The notes under the pieces: generated by a model
The model's input: the letters and a program-made list of their open reading frames with translations, nothing else
Database searches by the model: none
Told to the model about the DNA's origin: nothing
Translations under genes and position numbers: made by a program
Shown: in pieces, positions 23,886-35,905 of the stretch
How positions within the stretch are numbered: position 1 is the first letter of the stretch
Layout: every line of letters begins with the position of its first letter
Assembly (NCBI GenBank): GCA_029339505.1
Contig: JAQISU010000155.1
Coordinates: forward strand, 16,135,501-16,199,500
DNA from: Unio delphinus
Taxonomy: Eukaryota; Mollusca; Bivalvia; Unionida; Unionidae
Direction: 5' to 3'
DNA length: 64,000 bases

Positions 23886-23899
23886 TGTGTGTGTGTGTT
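23826..23899. repeat. (GA)n-(GT)n microsatellite
   Basis: About 30 GA units followed by seven GT units. Confidence 0.95.
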
Positions 23900-24214
23900 A
23901 TTCCTACATTTAAAAATATCACGACTCTTTTACGTTTTGTATGCTATATTTTCCTTACGAAATTTCACACACATCTCACTGACATACTTATTCCTTTAGG
24001 CAATAAACCACTATTGTAAAATATTACAAGTGTGAATTGCAGACATAGCCTACTAAAATCATTCTGTCAAAAACGTTTTGTGAAGTTCTCACATAATAGT
24101 ACATCCAAACATGTTTTGGTGTATTTCGCAATAAGACTGACATTTCCACGATGTTGCGATTATTTGTGCATAAGTTTTATTGTTTGGAAAGTGACTAATG
24201 GACAGGTACAGAAA

Positions 24215-24490
24215 TACACGCCTTAGCTTCTCGCTGTGAGAATAACAATTGAAGCCGATTTGAAGCGAAGGCGGTGCAAAATATCGGTTTGCCAATGAAA
24301 TCACATAGAATGAGTGACGCATTGTTTGGTTCGAAATTCAAGGTAGGTAGTGTAGTGGTCAGGCGCAGAATAAACACGTCTTATCTTGTCACTGTACTAA
24401 GAACGAGTGAGGGCATTTCGAAGCTAAGGGGGTAGAACAAAAGTTTAGCCAATGAATTGCTTCTAACGACTGGCGCATTGTTTTGCCTAG
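24215..24490. repeat. degenerate ~156-bp duplication
   Basis: The stretch starting ACACGCCTTAGCTTCTCGCTG (24219) and ending near GCGCATTGTTT is repeated about 156 bp on (ACACGTCTTATCTTGTCACTG; GACTGGCGCATTGTTTTG). AAGCGAAGGCGG and AAGCTAAGGGGG, and GCCAATGAA in both copies, correspond. Confidence 0.5.
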
Positions 24491-26050
24491 GCTCATGCAT
24501 TGATTCAATTGCAACGCAGACAGACTGGAGTGTGAACTTAAAATCCCTTTGTTGCGCATTGTACCATTTCTTCATGACACATCAACTACTTAACTGCAAA
24601 ACTACTTCGAGTTTTAAAACTGACCAAAAAAATGTTTTCTCACTTTGACTCTTTAACATAAACACATTCGTCTAGGTAGAGAGAAATCATATAGTAGTGA
24701 GTGGTAACTTTTGTCAAACTAGTGAATTTGTGGTTTGTATAAAGTAAATAATCTCAAGTACAGTGAACCTCAAGGATGATAACCCAACCTGTCTGTCCAT
24801 AGATGCATGTATTTACATCAGAAGAAATGTGTTATCTAAAACACAAAGATATAAGGCAAGCATGATCAGAATGAACACTGAGTGCAAACTTTAGTAACAA
24901 CGGTATGTTTTCCTTCGCGTCTGCGCAACTTTAAGTTTCAATCCTCTTGCGAAACAAACTTGGTACGTTTTAAAGAGCTTCAAATAATAAAAATATGAAC
25001 AAACTTAAGCCCTTTGCTATATACATTTTATTTTGCAGCAACAGAATGAACAACATATATACCGTTACAGCAATAAACAATCTTATATCTTCTATAAAAG
25101 AATAAATACATTAAAGAATATAATTAAAGATAAACGATTAATAACCCCCAAAAAACAAACAACCGAGTTTAACAAACGCAATGACGTGTAGAAATGTCTT
25201 TCACTTGGAGAAGGCACTGAATGTAATCCGACATGCACGAACACCTTGATAAAATTTATAAAGAGAGAATTTTTAATTCAAAATTTAATTTTGTTCCAAA
25301 TTCTTTGTGTTTCTAGAACATACCCAAACACTAATAAAGGGTGGAACGGGGAAGATACACATAATTTTTGTTGTTGATATTACTGAAACAATGATGTGAT
25401 ATTCCTACAGTTCTTAGCCAGCTCTGTATGCTGGGACGGGTCTGTGGGATATCCACAAATATAGAAGTGCAGATTCTGGTCACGTTGCGAGCTTGTCCGT
25501 GTTTTGGAAAATGGTAAAATTCTGAAAGTATTTTTTTTTTACAGTTATGAAGTGAAGTGCCTGTGCAAGTGTCAAAAGCTATAGTCACATAACGTTTGTA
25601 CGGCTTGCAAACATTTACACTTTAGAAAATGTGAAGTATCGCAAGTTATTATCACAAACAGAACAGGAACATAGGGTCTTGACAGCTTTTGATTATACAC
25701 CTCCGCTCAACTTCTCAACTTAACTTGCTCTGACTCATGCTTTGGTCTTATGAAAGATCGCCGTTGTAGGTGCAGCAACAGTAGTAAGAGCAGGAAGAGA
25801 CATCGTCGCTCTTGTCAAAAAAGGGGTAGTTCTTTTAAAGATGGGTTTATTATTTTTTTTAAATATCAAATGAAAAAAGACGTGTGTTAAATCAGGGTTG
25901 GTAGATATCGCTGTCAACAACAAAGTAGAAGTGACAAAGAGAATGAGACATCGTAGTCAAGTAGCGTTGTTTTCTAGATGGAGTACGTACGTGTTCTAAC
26001 AGCACAGTACAGTCTCTGGAGCTATTGATGACACCAACTGTCTAGACTTT
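24491..26050. other. region before the DNA polymerase, unassigned
   Basis: No integrase, terminal inverted repeat or other expected viral gene was recognised. A small, very basic + strand frame (25751-25894, opening MKDRRCRCSNSSKSRKRHRR) is open from ATG to TAA but matches nothing I know. Confidence 0.35.
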
Positions 26051-28988
26051 TTGCTTTTTTTTCTTTTCTTGCATCCTTTTTCTTTTCGTGGTAGTATTTT
26101 AATCGAAGGGTCGTCAAAGATGTACGAGGTGTTTAAAACGCACTATTGTCGTTTGCGATTGTGCCTTTCTTGTGGACAAGACATACATGCCAATAGTGCC
26201 AAGTTTCACGTTCGTCGAGGTAAGAAACGATGTCACATTTGTCGCCAAATCGTGGATTTGGAACACGAATGCTTCATTCTAAAATACCAACCCCAACAAG
26301 AAGATGGCCAGAAGAAAGGAAATTTTATCTTTTTTGATTTCGAATGCATGCAAGACACCGGTATTCACATTCCTAATTTCTGCGTGGTTCACCGAGCGTG
26401 CGAGAAGTGCATCCAAGAGCCTATCTTTAATCATTGCCCTCACTGTAGCAAGATTCCTGGAGGACGTGAAAACATATTTCGAGGGTCAAACACCTTGGTC
26501 GATTTTACCCAATGGATCTTAAACCCCGTCGACGAGACGAGGAGTCAAGAAGACATCAAACGTTACGAAGATTGTCATCGCCATGCCACGGTAATGGCTC
26601 ACAATTTCTCGGGATACGACGGGCAATTTCTGCTCAGATACTATACGGAACAAGTACCAAACGTTCTAAAGTGACTTTGAACGGAACCAAAATCATTTAC
26701 ATGCAAGTGGGACAAGTGCAGTTTAAAGATTCGATGAGTTACTTGGCAATGCCTTTGAGTTGCATGCCTCAAACGTTTGGAATGCCAGAAATGGCCAAAG
26801 GTTATTTCCCGCATATTTTCAATACCGAAGCCAATCAACGTGCCGTTCTACCCCATTCGCCTGAGGCTCACTATTACGACCCCGACAACATGCGTACCGA
26901 ACAACGAGAAATTTTCTTTGCTTGGTACCAGACTCACGCCTCGGACCCCTTCGACTTTCAGGAAGAAATGTTAATGTATTGTCAATCTGACGTGAACATT
27001 TTACGACGTTGTTGTGGAAAATTTCGAGAATTTCTCATGGCGCACGGAGGGATCGATCCTTTGAAAGAAGCTTGTACCATTGCCAAAGCTTGTTCTTTAT
27101 TGTACCGCCATCGATTCATGCCCGAAAACACCCTGGCTGTCACAAGCCCTCAAACGACGAACTTTGTCAAACGTAAATACTCGGTCAAAACCCTACGCTG
27201 GCTACATTATTTGTGTGACAAGGAAAACAAATGTATCAATCACGCCCGCAACGGAGGAGGCAAAAAGACCATCGAAACGTATTCGGTGGATGGTTGGGAC
27301 TTAGAAAACCCTCAGATCGTGTACAAGTTTAACGGATGCTTATTTCACGGATGTCCCATGTATTACCCTCAACGTGAGACCAAAAAAAGAAATCAGTTTT
27401 TACAACGGACCATGGAAGTCATGTACCAAACTACTTGTAAGCGGCGTTTGAAGTTAGAACAGCAAGGATACCGAATGGTGGAAATGTGGGAACATGAGTA
27501 CGATCACCGTTTGAAAACCGATCCCGAGTTTAAACGCATTGTGGAAAGTTACAAATTGGTGGACCCACTGAACCCCCGGGATAGTTTGTACGGAGGACGA
27601 ACGAATGCCACCTGTTTGCTGTACCAGGCGGACGAGGAGATGGGAGAAGAAATCAAATACTTGGACGTGTGTTCGCTGTATCCTTACGTGTGCAAATATT
27701 GTCACTTTTCCGTAGGGCATCCACAATTGATGACATAACACATTGACCTGGACCACATTACAAAGAATTGGTCAAGTGCAAAGTCTTGCCTCCTACGGAC
27801 TTGTACCATCCTGTTTTACCTCGCCATTGCCAAGGGAAACTGATGTTTCCTTTGTGTCGACTTTGTGCCGAAACGTGCAACCAAGACCAACCTTGTCAGC
27901 ACAGACAGGAAGAACGCGCCTTGACAGGAACGTGGGTTAGCGTGGAATTGTTTAAAGACCTGGACCTGGGATACCGACTGTTAGAAGTGCACGAAATTTA
28001 CCACTTTTCCAAGACACAACAACACGGCAAGGGCGACGAGACACGGAAACGTATTTTTGCAGACTACGTAAATGCCTTTTTGAAACTAAAACAAGAAGCT
28101 AGCGGCTATCCTAGCCACACTCCCGAAGATCAAAAGAAATTCAAAGAAAAATATAGGGAGCAGGAAGGTATCGCTTTAGACCACATCGAGAAATACGAAG
28201 GAAGGCGATCGTTTGCCAAAGTGATGTTAAATTGCTTGTTGGGTAAAATGGCACAACGACCGTCTTTACCCAAGACGGAGTATTTGTCCGAACCTTCACA
28301 CTTCTTCCAGATGATTCACGACAAAACCAAATACATGAAACACGTGGACGTCATTCATGAGGACTTTATCTTAGTCAATTACGAAGAAGAACTAGACTTT
28401 GCAGAACCCGACAAATTTGGAAATGTCATCATTGCGGCTTACGTGACAGCCCATGCTTGCTTAAAATTGTACGATGTGTTATAACTCCTAGGAGATCGCG
28501 TCCTGTATTTTGACACGGACAGTTGCATCTACATCGAACGCCTCGGTCAACATCACCCTGACACCGAAGGAGACCGTTTAGGAGCCTGGACAGATGAACA
28601 TCCCGACGACAAGAATCTATGTTTTGCAGGTGGCGGTCCTAAAAATTACGGCTATGAATACCGAAACAGTAAAGGAGAAATGCACACCGAATGTAAAGTG
28701 AAAGGACTGACTCTTAATTATCGCACCAGTCGAGTGGTGAACTTTGACGTGCTAAAAGAAGCCTGGAAGTCTGGACCGGATGAAACTTTTAAAGTGATCA
28801 CCCACGAACCGCACAAGCTCGTACGTTTACCCACACACCAAATCGTCAGTAGGGCTTTGGAAAACGTCTATCGAATCGTGTACAAGAAGAGAGTGCTGCT
28901 TCTCAATCACTTCACTTTACGGTCACGTCGGTGTTGGTCAGCATATAAAAAGGGACATCGTCCAAGACCGATAGTTCATTGTGACTAA
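26051..28988 (+). pseudogene. Polinton/adintovirus-like protein-primed DNA polymerase B, decayed
   Basis: Almost full-length family B polymerase. Motifs in order: an N-terminal Cys/His cluster (CLSCG, CHICRQ), Exo I FFDFECMQDTG near 26330, Exo II MAHNFSGYDGQF near 26593, SYLAMPLSCMPQTFGMPE, Exo III YCQSDVNILRR near 26975, Pol A YLDVCSLYPY near 27658, the protein-primed GHP-type insert, Pol B FAKVMLNCLLGK near 28210, Pol C YFDTDS near 28506 and KVKGLTLNY. Lesions: a one-base loss near 26671, TAA at 27736-27738, a frameshift near 27757, TAA at 28482-28484, and a C-terminus that probably leaves frame near 28915. Catalytic residues remain. GC (about 45-50% by eye) is higher than its surroundings. 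Such enzymes replicate Polintons and adintoviruses from a terminal protein; no terminal repeats or integrase were found. Confidence 0.85.
28944..28980 (+). promoter_or_regulatory. TATA box and initiator candidate
   Basis: TATAAAAAG at 28944-28952 and TTCATT at 28975-28980 are spaced like a Pol II core promoter. It sits in the last codons of the polymerase and points toward the (TA)n tract; an ATG follows at 29007, but only repeat is encoded. Activity is unproven. Confidence 0.3.
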
Positions 28989-29026
28989 CACTGCCAAGCG
29001 AGAAAGATGAATCATTTCATCATTTC

Positions 29027-29168
<142 letters not shown>

Positions 29169-29986
29169 TATTTGACCCTGTTGAATAATGGGACCTCATA
29201 GACAACTAAAATGTCATACTCTACTAATGTTAATTCATGTATGTTATCTAATATTATAAATTAAAAATTAAACTGCTTGAAATATTCAGCGTAAAATGAT
29301 CTGGTATGCAAAACGTGTCACTAAGTAATGGGATAGTTTGCATAGAATGCATGCATTTAAATGTTTTGACATACATGTGAACATATCACTTTATCTGATT
29401 CTGATTGCTCGAAATCAGCCCATGGAAATAGTGTGCAGTACTCTTTTAACTGACTGGCTGCGATCGTGTGAAAACATTTATAAGCCTGCCTTCTGAAATA
29501 TTTGGTTTTCATTGATCATTTTTGGCCGCAACGTTTTGTTTTGATTCGACAAAGGAGTAGTGAATTGGAGGAAAATGGTATCGTCTGTTTCAATATTGTC
29601 AATTTACCCCCACAGGTTTTTTTTGTCACGTATAACATATCATAGCATGATAAATGGCACACACACACACACAATACTAGAACAAGTAAAAGTACCGGTA
29701 TTGCTTAGATGATAATGATGAAAGAGGTGGGGATGAATGGGCGATACATACGTAGCATGGAATCCACCATATATACAACCTTGGTTTAAATGTCAACTTA
29801 CTGAAGTATATAAACTCACCTTTGTTCACAGAAGAATGTAGACATAAACCGGTCTACCGAACTGACAGAACTTAACAGGTAAATATGTCATGAAAGAACA
29901 CCCAAAATAAATTTATTTACGTCTTCTGACACTATAATGTTCCAAATCAAATACTGCAAATACATAATATTGCAACGATGTAATGT
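29169..29986. other. no recognised feature
   Basis: AT-rich, with a short (CA)n at 29660-29673; no coding signal recognised. Confidence 0.45.
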
Positions 29987-30486
29987 TTATTTGTGATGCA
30001 ATTTAGGTCGATTCAAACCGCTATTGTGCACCCACATACCCGTCAGATAAACTTCATTTTCGATTCTGAAGTCATTCCACACAGGTGGAATATTTGCTGG
30101 TGTGGCGCGTAGAATGGCCATTCCATTTCTCATGACCACGTGCACGCGACCCCTCATTTGATGCGTGGTGCGCTCGTTCTGTAAAACGGACATTTTACTG
30201 ACGCGTTGGATCGCTTTCAAAAACAGTCGAAGCTGCGTTCCTGGCGATCAATCATTGTATCCAGGAAATGTTGTTTTTCACCGGGATATTTTGCCAGTGT
30301 TGTGCCTGTTAATTTGTCTAGCGATACAACGATGTGACCACTGATTTGGTTGACAATGAATCCATATTTATTTCGACCACACCGGGTTACAGCTCGTCTG
30401 TTATTACTTGTTGGGTATTGGTATTTCGCATCAGCTTTAATCACATCGATCAACAATGAAAAGATCTCACCAAGGGATTTGAACAA
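29987..30486 (-). pseudogene. unknown viral-like gene with one frameshift
   Basis: Two overlapping minus-strand frames (30217-30486 and 29987-30220) read as one protein of about 165 residues broken by a one-base slip in the T-run near 30224. Visible segments include KYGFIVNQISGHIVVSLDKL and GRVHVVMRNGMAILR. Its GC is like the polymerase and unlike the AT-rich surroundings, and it converges on the polymerase, so it probably belongs to the same element. I do not recognise the family; no P-loop, protease or integrase motif is present. Confidence 0.45.
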
Positions 30487-30567
30487 ATATTCTTGCAGCC
30501 AATACAGTTCACGTGAAGAATTGGACTAAACGAACACATCGTAAACTTCCTACCGACGATAGATCAA

Positions 30568-31038
30568 TCAGAAGAACACGGATGAGTTATCAGCGCAAAT
30601 CCATAAGTCTACTAAGGGCGCGAGAAATGAAAAAGGAGACAACAACAAAAGAAACAGCACAGTGCACACAGGAACCATGTAGGCCATAATCATGATTGCC
30701 ATGGAAATCGAGCTCGTATTTCCGAATGCTATCACGGTGTCGACAGCGTGACGATGTAAAATCGCGATGGCGCTACTGCAATTGTATGACAGCTGCACAA
30801 ACACGAGAAAACATTCGGGGTGTATCAGAACAAAAACATTTATGCTGTAATATAAACCCAACGGCTCTCCTGAATAGAACGTCGTCAATGGCATCGATCA
30901 TGCGTTTCAGAGACGGATCAAGAAGCAAACAATGCAAATTCACATTTACAGTTCATTAATCGACACTTGATTCGAACAGTGCTTGGATGGCGGCCTGTCG
31001 ACACTGGTGAATAAATATACTGATTGTGTCGATCGTCA
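30568..31038 (-). pseudogene. unknown viral-like gene(s), membrane segment at C-terminus
   Basis: A minus-strand frame from ATG at 31038 (MTIDTISIFIHQCRQAAIQA) is coding-like to about 30750, with two adjacent stops after about 27 codons. An overlapping frame (30568-30894) ends in hydrophobic segments (MAIMIMAYMVPVCTVLFLLL). The ATG at 31038 overlaps the stop of an upstream short frame as ATGA, a compact-genome arrangement. GC is similar to the polymerase. No homology recognised; it may be one gene with a frameshift. Confidence 0.3.
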
Positions 31039-31617
31039 TATTGCGCCCGGTTTTGTAGCCTTGACGATTGCGATCAATCTAAAGTGCGACGCCATATCAA
31101 ACAGATTTTGGGCATCTTAATGGATGTCAATATAATAAAAAGGGATACAATATATAAATCCTTTCTCCGAACGTGCACTCGAGTGATCTTGTGCAAACTA
31201 ACCTCCCGATTTAACTGCAGTGAAAAACAATACTTTAGTGCTTTTGAGGTTGTCTCTGGGGGAACAACAATGGTTTCGCAGGTGTATGCTTATGAATGGA
31301 GATCGTTAACTATGTTGATATGCGCGCTATCGAAATCAATAAAGGTACAACAATTGGGATTGTTGGTTGTTTGGACGCAAATGCATGTATAGAAATGCGA
31401 GAAATATTGGATTGGATAATAATTTTCTTGAGCATCGCGTTAACGCTTCCGTCAAAAATAAATTATGAAAACGTATAAAAAATGTTAAATTGCATCGATT
31501 GTGGACCTTGTTCACGTGCTCGTGGATGACGATTCGGTGGTGACAGGTGTATCGACAACTGATGAAACGCAGACATACGATAATATAATTGCATATCAAA
31601 TTCTGTCAACTGTTGAC
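31039..31617. other. unassigned, coding-like fragments
   Basis: A + strand frame at 31296-31478 (VDMRAIEINKGTTIGIVGCL and on) looks coding-like but is short and unrecognised. A few minus-strand codons before 31038 may belong to the preceding viral-like gene. Confidence 0.3.
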
Positions 31618-32362
31618 CTAGACAGCTATCGGGAAATCGTTTCCCTGCTTTTGTTGGTTGAATTTATTATCATTTGATAAGACATCTCTGTTCCTTAAAT
31701 CACGCCTATAACCACCATTTTCAGCCTTGTTTTTGTTGTAGAGTGGACACTTTCAGAAGAAATGGTCAGAAGACTTGCACAAAAAGCAAACGTTTCCTTG
31801 CTGATGCTTTGTAGATTGGTCATGTCCAAATGGATTCAAACCCTTCCTTTCTAGACGGTCAACACGATCAGCAACTTGTTTTAGATTTTCCTGGACACTG
31901 TGAATGATTTTAGAATCAGAGCAAGAACTCTCATTGGTCAAACGAATACTAGATTTCGTTTTATTGACTTCATCACCTAGCAGAGATTCATACCTCTGCA
32001 CAACTTCGAATGCTTCCGCCACAGTCTTGCATTCATGGTTGATGCAACGGCATTTAATCTCGTATGGAAGTATTCTGAAAAGATGATTCAGTACAAGCAT
32101 TTCTTGAGATTTTTCATCTAAATTTGAGTATGCCTTCTGGGCCAACTGTCGTAGATCACCATCCAGTGCTACAATGGACTCGTCGCTCTTGCGTGCTCAT
32201 GAATCCAGAAGTGCCAACCATTTACTCTGAGGTTGGGAATTTCCAAAGCGTTGCTGAAGCTTCTTTATGAGCATTAAACGAGAAGTCGTCTCCGTTACGG
32301 TAAGACTGACGTAAAATGTTCTTGCAACACCACGGAGACAAGCGTTTAAGCGTATCCATGTT
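31618..32362 (-). pseudogene. Ty3/gypsy gag with CCHC zinc knuckle, decayed
   Basis: The minus frame reads WIRLNACLRGVARTFYVSL, then RFGNSQPQSKWLALLDS and LRQLAQKAY, typical of Ty3-like gag capsid. After a variable linker it ends in a zinc knuckle CFLCKSSDHFF-stop-KC (CX2CX4HX4C) and a basic tail, closing at TAG 31618-31620. Two in-frame TGA codons (32197-32199 and 31753-31755) break it. No LTR or pol was found beside it. It lies between the polymerase block and the capsid block, either as an insertion into one element or in the gap between two. It is unlinked to the integrase fragment at 5.6 kb. Confidence 0.75.
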
Positions 32363-32519
32363 CTATTATTGCACTTGTGTTATTAACACCAGTAGATGAA
32401 CTTGATGATACATTAAACTGTACCGGTGAAAGCATGGTTAATATATAGATATCCCGGATATATGCAGTAACTTTAACGGTGCTAGTTATTCCCATAGTAT
32501 CGAGTACACGGTATTGATA
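32363..32519. other. short unassigned gap
   Basis: No feature recognised between the gag fragment and the decayed frame that follows. Confidence 0.3.
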
Positions 32520-33058
32520 TTTTATTTATGCGGTATTTTAATCTTATCAAGCCACTCAGCGAAAGCAGGAACAACACTAACGATATCATCCTGTGTTTGT
32601 TTAATCGTCTCGATACTCGTGTTTTTTTTCAGAAAGTTGCATGGGTATATTTGGCGGTTTTTCAAAACAATTACCCGCTTTTTCATCAATTTTTCTCAGA
32701 TGTTGGATCACGAGGTGTTGTTATTTTATTCGAGTTCATGTTGAGCTGGTCTGTCATTGCATCACTAAATTTTGTTTTACTCGCGTGTGAATATTATTAA
32801 TTATCTAATACAGTTTGAAAAAGAACTCTAATCTTATCAGTGGAATCAAACAACGCTATGAAGTGTTCGGTTTCTCCATTAGGTCTAACAATAATATCGT
32901 TCAATGAAAGATTATTCGTTTGTCATTGTCCTTATTTATCCTGAAAATAACTATTTTGTTTGGATCCACATGTACAAGATTTAGCAATTCGGATAATTCG
33001 TCGTTAATGAATTGTTTCATATTTTCGCGTGATATTCATTCTGTCATCTTTGTCTAAA
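32520..33058 (-). pseudogene. unknown gene downstream of protease, heavily frameshifted
   Basis: Successive minus-strand pieces read coherently: MKQFINDELSELLNLVHVDP near 33020-32960, then after a shift DIIVRPNGETEHFIALFDST, and near the end DIVSVVPAFAEWLDKIKIPH with a TAA near 32525. At least three frameshifts are needed. The family is not recognised. Position and AT-rich codons match the capsid block, so it was probably the next gene of the same element. Confidence 0.35.
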
Positions 33059-33103
33059 GATTGACCTTCTCCAAATACCTACCATTATAATCAGATGAGT
33101 TCC

Positions 33104-33490
33104 TTAATCAGTAGATTTCCAACGCTTACTTGTATTATCCTGTACAGCTTTATAAGGTGGTTTGGTTGATTTTAAAGTTACGTCAAGCACATTGATTACT
33201 TCTCTGCTGCATATTGGTGGGTCAGTCATTAACCTTATTGGTAGCGTTGAGTACCAGATTGGAACTCCCATAACACTTATATATTTTAGAAACTCAACCG
33301 GTGGAGCTAACCCATACGAATCGAAAAAAATAATTCCACGTGAGTCAATAGCGTATGCGGTCCAATGAGTTCCAGGTCCTGTGGAATTATTAAGATTAAT
33401 AATACCGGTTTCAATATTGTTTGGTGTTTAAGGTAACGGGTCTCGCATAAGAACACCTCTGAAGTTTTTGTATTCATTTTTTAACGGCAT
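33104..33490 (-). pseudogene. adenain-like cysteine protease (virion maturation), one nonsense codon
   Basis: Minus frame from ATG 33490 to TAA 33104-33106, 128 codons. GPGTHW contains the catalytic His, IFFDSYGLAPP holds the acidic residue and PPEF-like helix start, and ICSREVINVL carries a Cys where the nucleophile is expected (the usual Gly after it is Ser). This is the layout of adenovirus-type proteases (C5 and related Polinton PRO), which trim capsid precursors. One in-frame TAA after about 20 codons (within MRDPLP-stop-TPNN) breaks it; the rest is open. It follows the capsid gene and a small gene on the same strand, a known Polinton/adintovirus association. Confidence 0.7.
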
Positions 33491-33529
33491 CGATTAAATC
33501 GAAATTTGATATCTGTGTACAATAGTTCC

Positions 33530-33973
33530 CTACGAATAAATACTCTCTGGTAGTCTAAAGGCCGCTTCCATAGTTAGTGAAATGACTGCCTGATAACCTT
33601 TGACCTCTTCCCGTTTTTTATATCCTTTCCCTGTTATTTTCTTTAGTGCCATTTCTGACGCTGTCGCAATTGCTCTTAATGCCGCAGCTTTCGCGACTGC
33701 ATGCTGGTACAGCCACGAGAAGTGGAAATATACCATCTGATTTAATTGTTTATTTAGTCGCGCCCACAGAGAGATAACGTTGAACACCCGTTTTAATTCG
33801 TTTGCATCATTAAAAAATTTAATCTGGCGCGTTGTCAGTGATAGTTTAATCTGACCACCAGTGATGTCATCGTGTTTTAGCGATATTGTATTTCCACAGT
33901 TTTTAGCTGAACCTGATTGTAATGTTTTAATTTGACCAGAAGTCAGAGTAACACTAACGTGACTATATGACAT
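33530..33973 (-). CDS. small virion-type protein with repeated LTxxQIK motif
   Basis: An intact 147-codon frame with ATG at 33973. The N-terminus has VTLTSGQIKTLQSGSAKNCG, then ISLKHDDITGGQIKLSLTTRQIKF, so the unit LTxxQIK occurs twice. Small Polinton proteins of the pX type often carry this kind of repeated strand-turn motif (from memory of the family, not checked). The C-terminal half is Ala-rich and helical (HAVAKAAALRAIATASEMAL), then basic. It lies between capsid and protease on the same strand with three stops (TGA, TAA, TAA) before its ATG. It is one of the few undamaged frames of the block. Confidence 0.5.
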   Translation of the reverse strand: MSYSHVSVTLTSGQIKTLQSGSAKNCGNTISLKHDDITGGQIKLSLTTRQIKFFNDANELKRVFNVISLWARLNKQLNQMVYFHFSWLYQHAVAKAAALRAIATASEMALKKITGKGYKKREEVKGYQAVISLTMEAAFRLPESIYS

Positions 33974-34036
33974 TTATAATAATACGAGTGATCTTTCTTA
34001 GATATTTTCTACCGGATCATCAATTACCCTGATTCG

Positions 34037-35404
34037 TCAACCAACACCTTGAAGTAACTTCGATTTGTCGCTGAGTATAACAGCTATTGCCCTGTACTCA
34101 GCGATAGCACCCGGATTTATACGAGCTCGGAGGTGTATGTCAACAATAATCTGTCTGGTCAAATCAAGATGTTCTAGCCAGAAGTAATCAATCTGATATT
34201 GGTTTCTAAAATCTAATTGTGATATTTGCAACCCGGTATCTACATTCAGATCACGTCCCATAAACGTTAATAAACGATAATACGCGCGTGCTATTTGATT
34301 TTGTCCGTAATTAAGTAAAATATGTTCAGATGGTTCTTGTTGGCCGTTTATTCTTAATGAGACCTCGGTAACATCCAATTGGTCAAATATCATATGACTC
34401 CGCTCTTGAGAATTTAATCGTATATTATCCTGTACTGCGACAAATTTATGTCGCGGCGCAGAAACATCCTGTGGCGATGCCATATGCCATGCAAGTATTC
34501 GGTTAACACTACTCTGAATACTATCTGTCGTCATTGTTAGCTATGATAGTAATGATTTACCACCTGTATCCATAAATGATAGTATTTTTTTCTCTGTTAA
34601 GACCGATGTAGTCATTATTGGCATCCACAATGAGAGTTTTGGTATATTTACTTTACCATCAGCAGCTGCCCTCCCACCTCGCCAGATTGCGTTATTATCA
34701 TCACCTTTTAATACCAGGACTACTGTGTGTTTATCCTCGAAGATCACATTTCTTACATTACTACATAAACCAAATATTTGAAACAGTGGAATCGCAAATG
34801 AAAAATATCTGCGATCCAACTTTGCTACGCGTATTGCAAACTCTAGGTTGTAAGTAGCACCAACATCTCTTATAATATCAGAATCCCCAGGTAGTCTAGC
34901 TTCATATCCAGCTGATTGTGGATCAGATGCAATATCTCGTGGTGTCCTTATTTTGACATACTGAATATATTCAGCATTTGCAGTAATATCCTCAGCAAAC
35001 GTCATATATGGACCTGCTAATCTTAAATAATCATCAGAATATCCAGCAAAACCAACTATTGCTGTGACAACATCAACATCCTTCTGAATAGATTCAATTT
35101 CTCTTATCAATCATATATATAGCGCTACTTAACAACGCCATAATACCTGTTTTAACAAAACCAACTCGCACATTTGCTGCATATGGTGTATTAGCTGCAA
35201 CATTTGTGACAACTTCCTCTTCTACTTCAATAAATGCTTCAGCGGGTTGGACATATTTCTTGTATCCTGAACTTAAAGTTCAATTCTTCCTCGTTGATTT
35301 GGCTGTATTGCTTTATTGGAATAAGACTAATTATCGCGTAAAGATTCAACTTTGGGAACCGGTGGGTCTATATCAAATGATTTGTCGGGTGTAGGTTTGA
35401 ACAT
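34037..35404 (-). pseudogene. double-jelly-roll major capsid protein, decayed
   Basis: From ATG at 35404 (MFKPTPDKSFDID) to TGA at about 34034. The first jelly-roll half (35110-34541) includes FAIPLFQIFGLC, VLVLKGDDNNAIWRGG and KVNIPKLSLWMP. The second half (34534-34037) includes SAPRHKFVAVQ, MIFDQLDVTEVSLRINGQQ and ARAYYRLLTFMG. This order fits the DJR capsid of Polinton/adintovirus-type elements. The halves share one frame and are split by one TAG (34538-34540). Upstream, a TAG and TAA near 35330-35270 and two compensating frameshifts interrupt the N-terminus. Its first third is what the downstream tandem copies also contain; they break off at the position equivalent to 35206. Confidence 0.7.
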
Positions 35405-35408
35405 TTTA

Positions 35409-35811
35409 TTATATATTTCTCGATCTAAATCGCGATCTCAAATGACTTCCTGCTGTTAAATTTGCAGTAATATTTCTTTGTACTTGATCAGATCCTTGAT
35501 TTATCAAGGTTGCTGATTTTTGATCTGCGGTTTGGTTTATTATTTTACTGAAATTCTCGGGCATGATTTCCGTGTATGCTAGTTTCACTGGCTGCAGTTT
35601 AGGTTGTATTATTCGTGGTAGCCTTTCTTTGTCTGCAGAAAACGCCTTACTGGCCATTTAACAATAGTACCAGGAGCTTTTTCACCAATAACAATAATAG
35701 CTTTAATCGAAAAATGTTTTGCGATTGGTGCTATTTTGGGAGCCATTCTTGCAAATAACCACCAAATAACATTACCAAGACCATCTCCGTAAATTGTTCT
35801 ATAAACGGTTA
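35409..35811 (-). pseudogene. pX/pVI-like minor capsid protein, unit 1 (frameshifted)
   Basis: Reads YGDGLGNVIWWLFARMAPKI, IGEKAPGTIV, then after a one-base loss near 35658 (14 bases where tandem copies have 15) continues as an open frame of 82 codons (ASKAFSADKERLPRIIQPKL and on) to 35409. The Gly-rich amphipathic start followed by a basic segment resembles the small core/minor capsid proteins of Polintons and adenoviruses (pX/pVI-like); this is a resemblance, not proof. It sits just 5' of the capsid gene on the same strand. Confidence 0.5.
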
Positions 35812-35905
35812 ATCACGAGTTTACTACCGTGACCATAACAGGTGTATGATGGTGCAGATATATGATCCTCTTATTTGTTGTCTTTTATATCTAATGTGGT
35901 GACAA

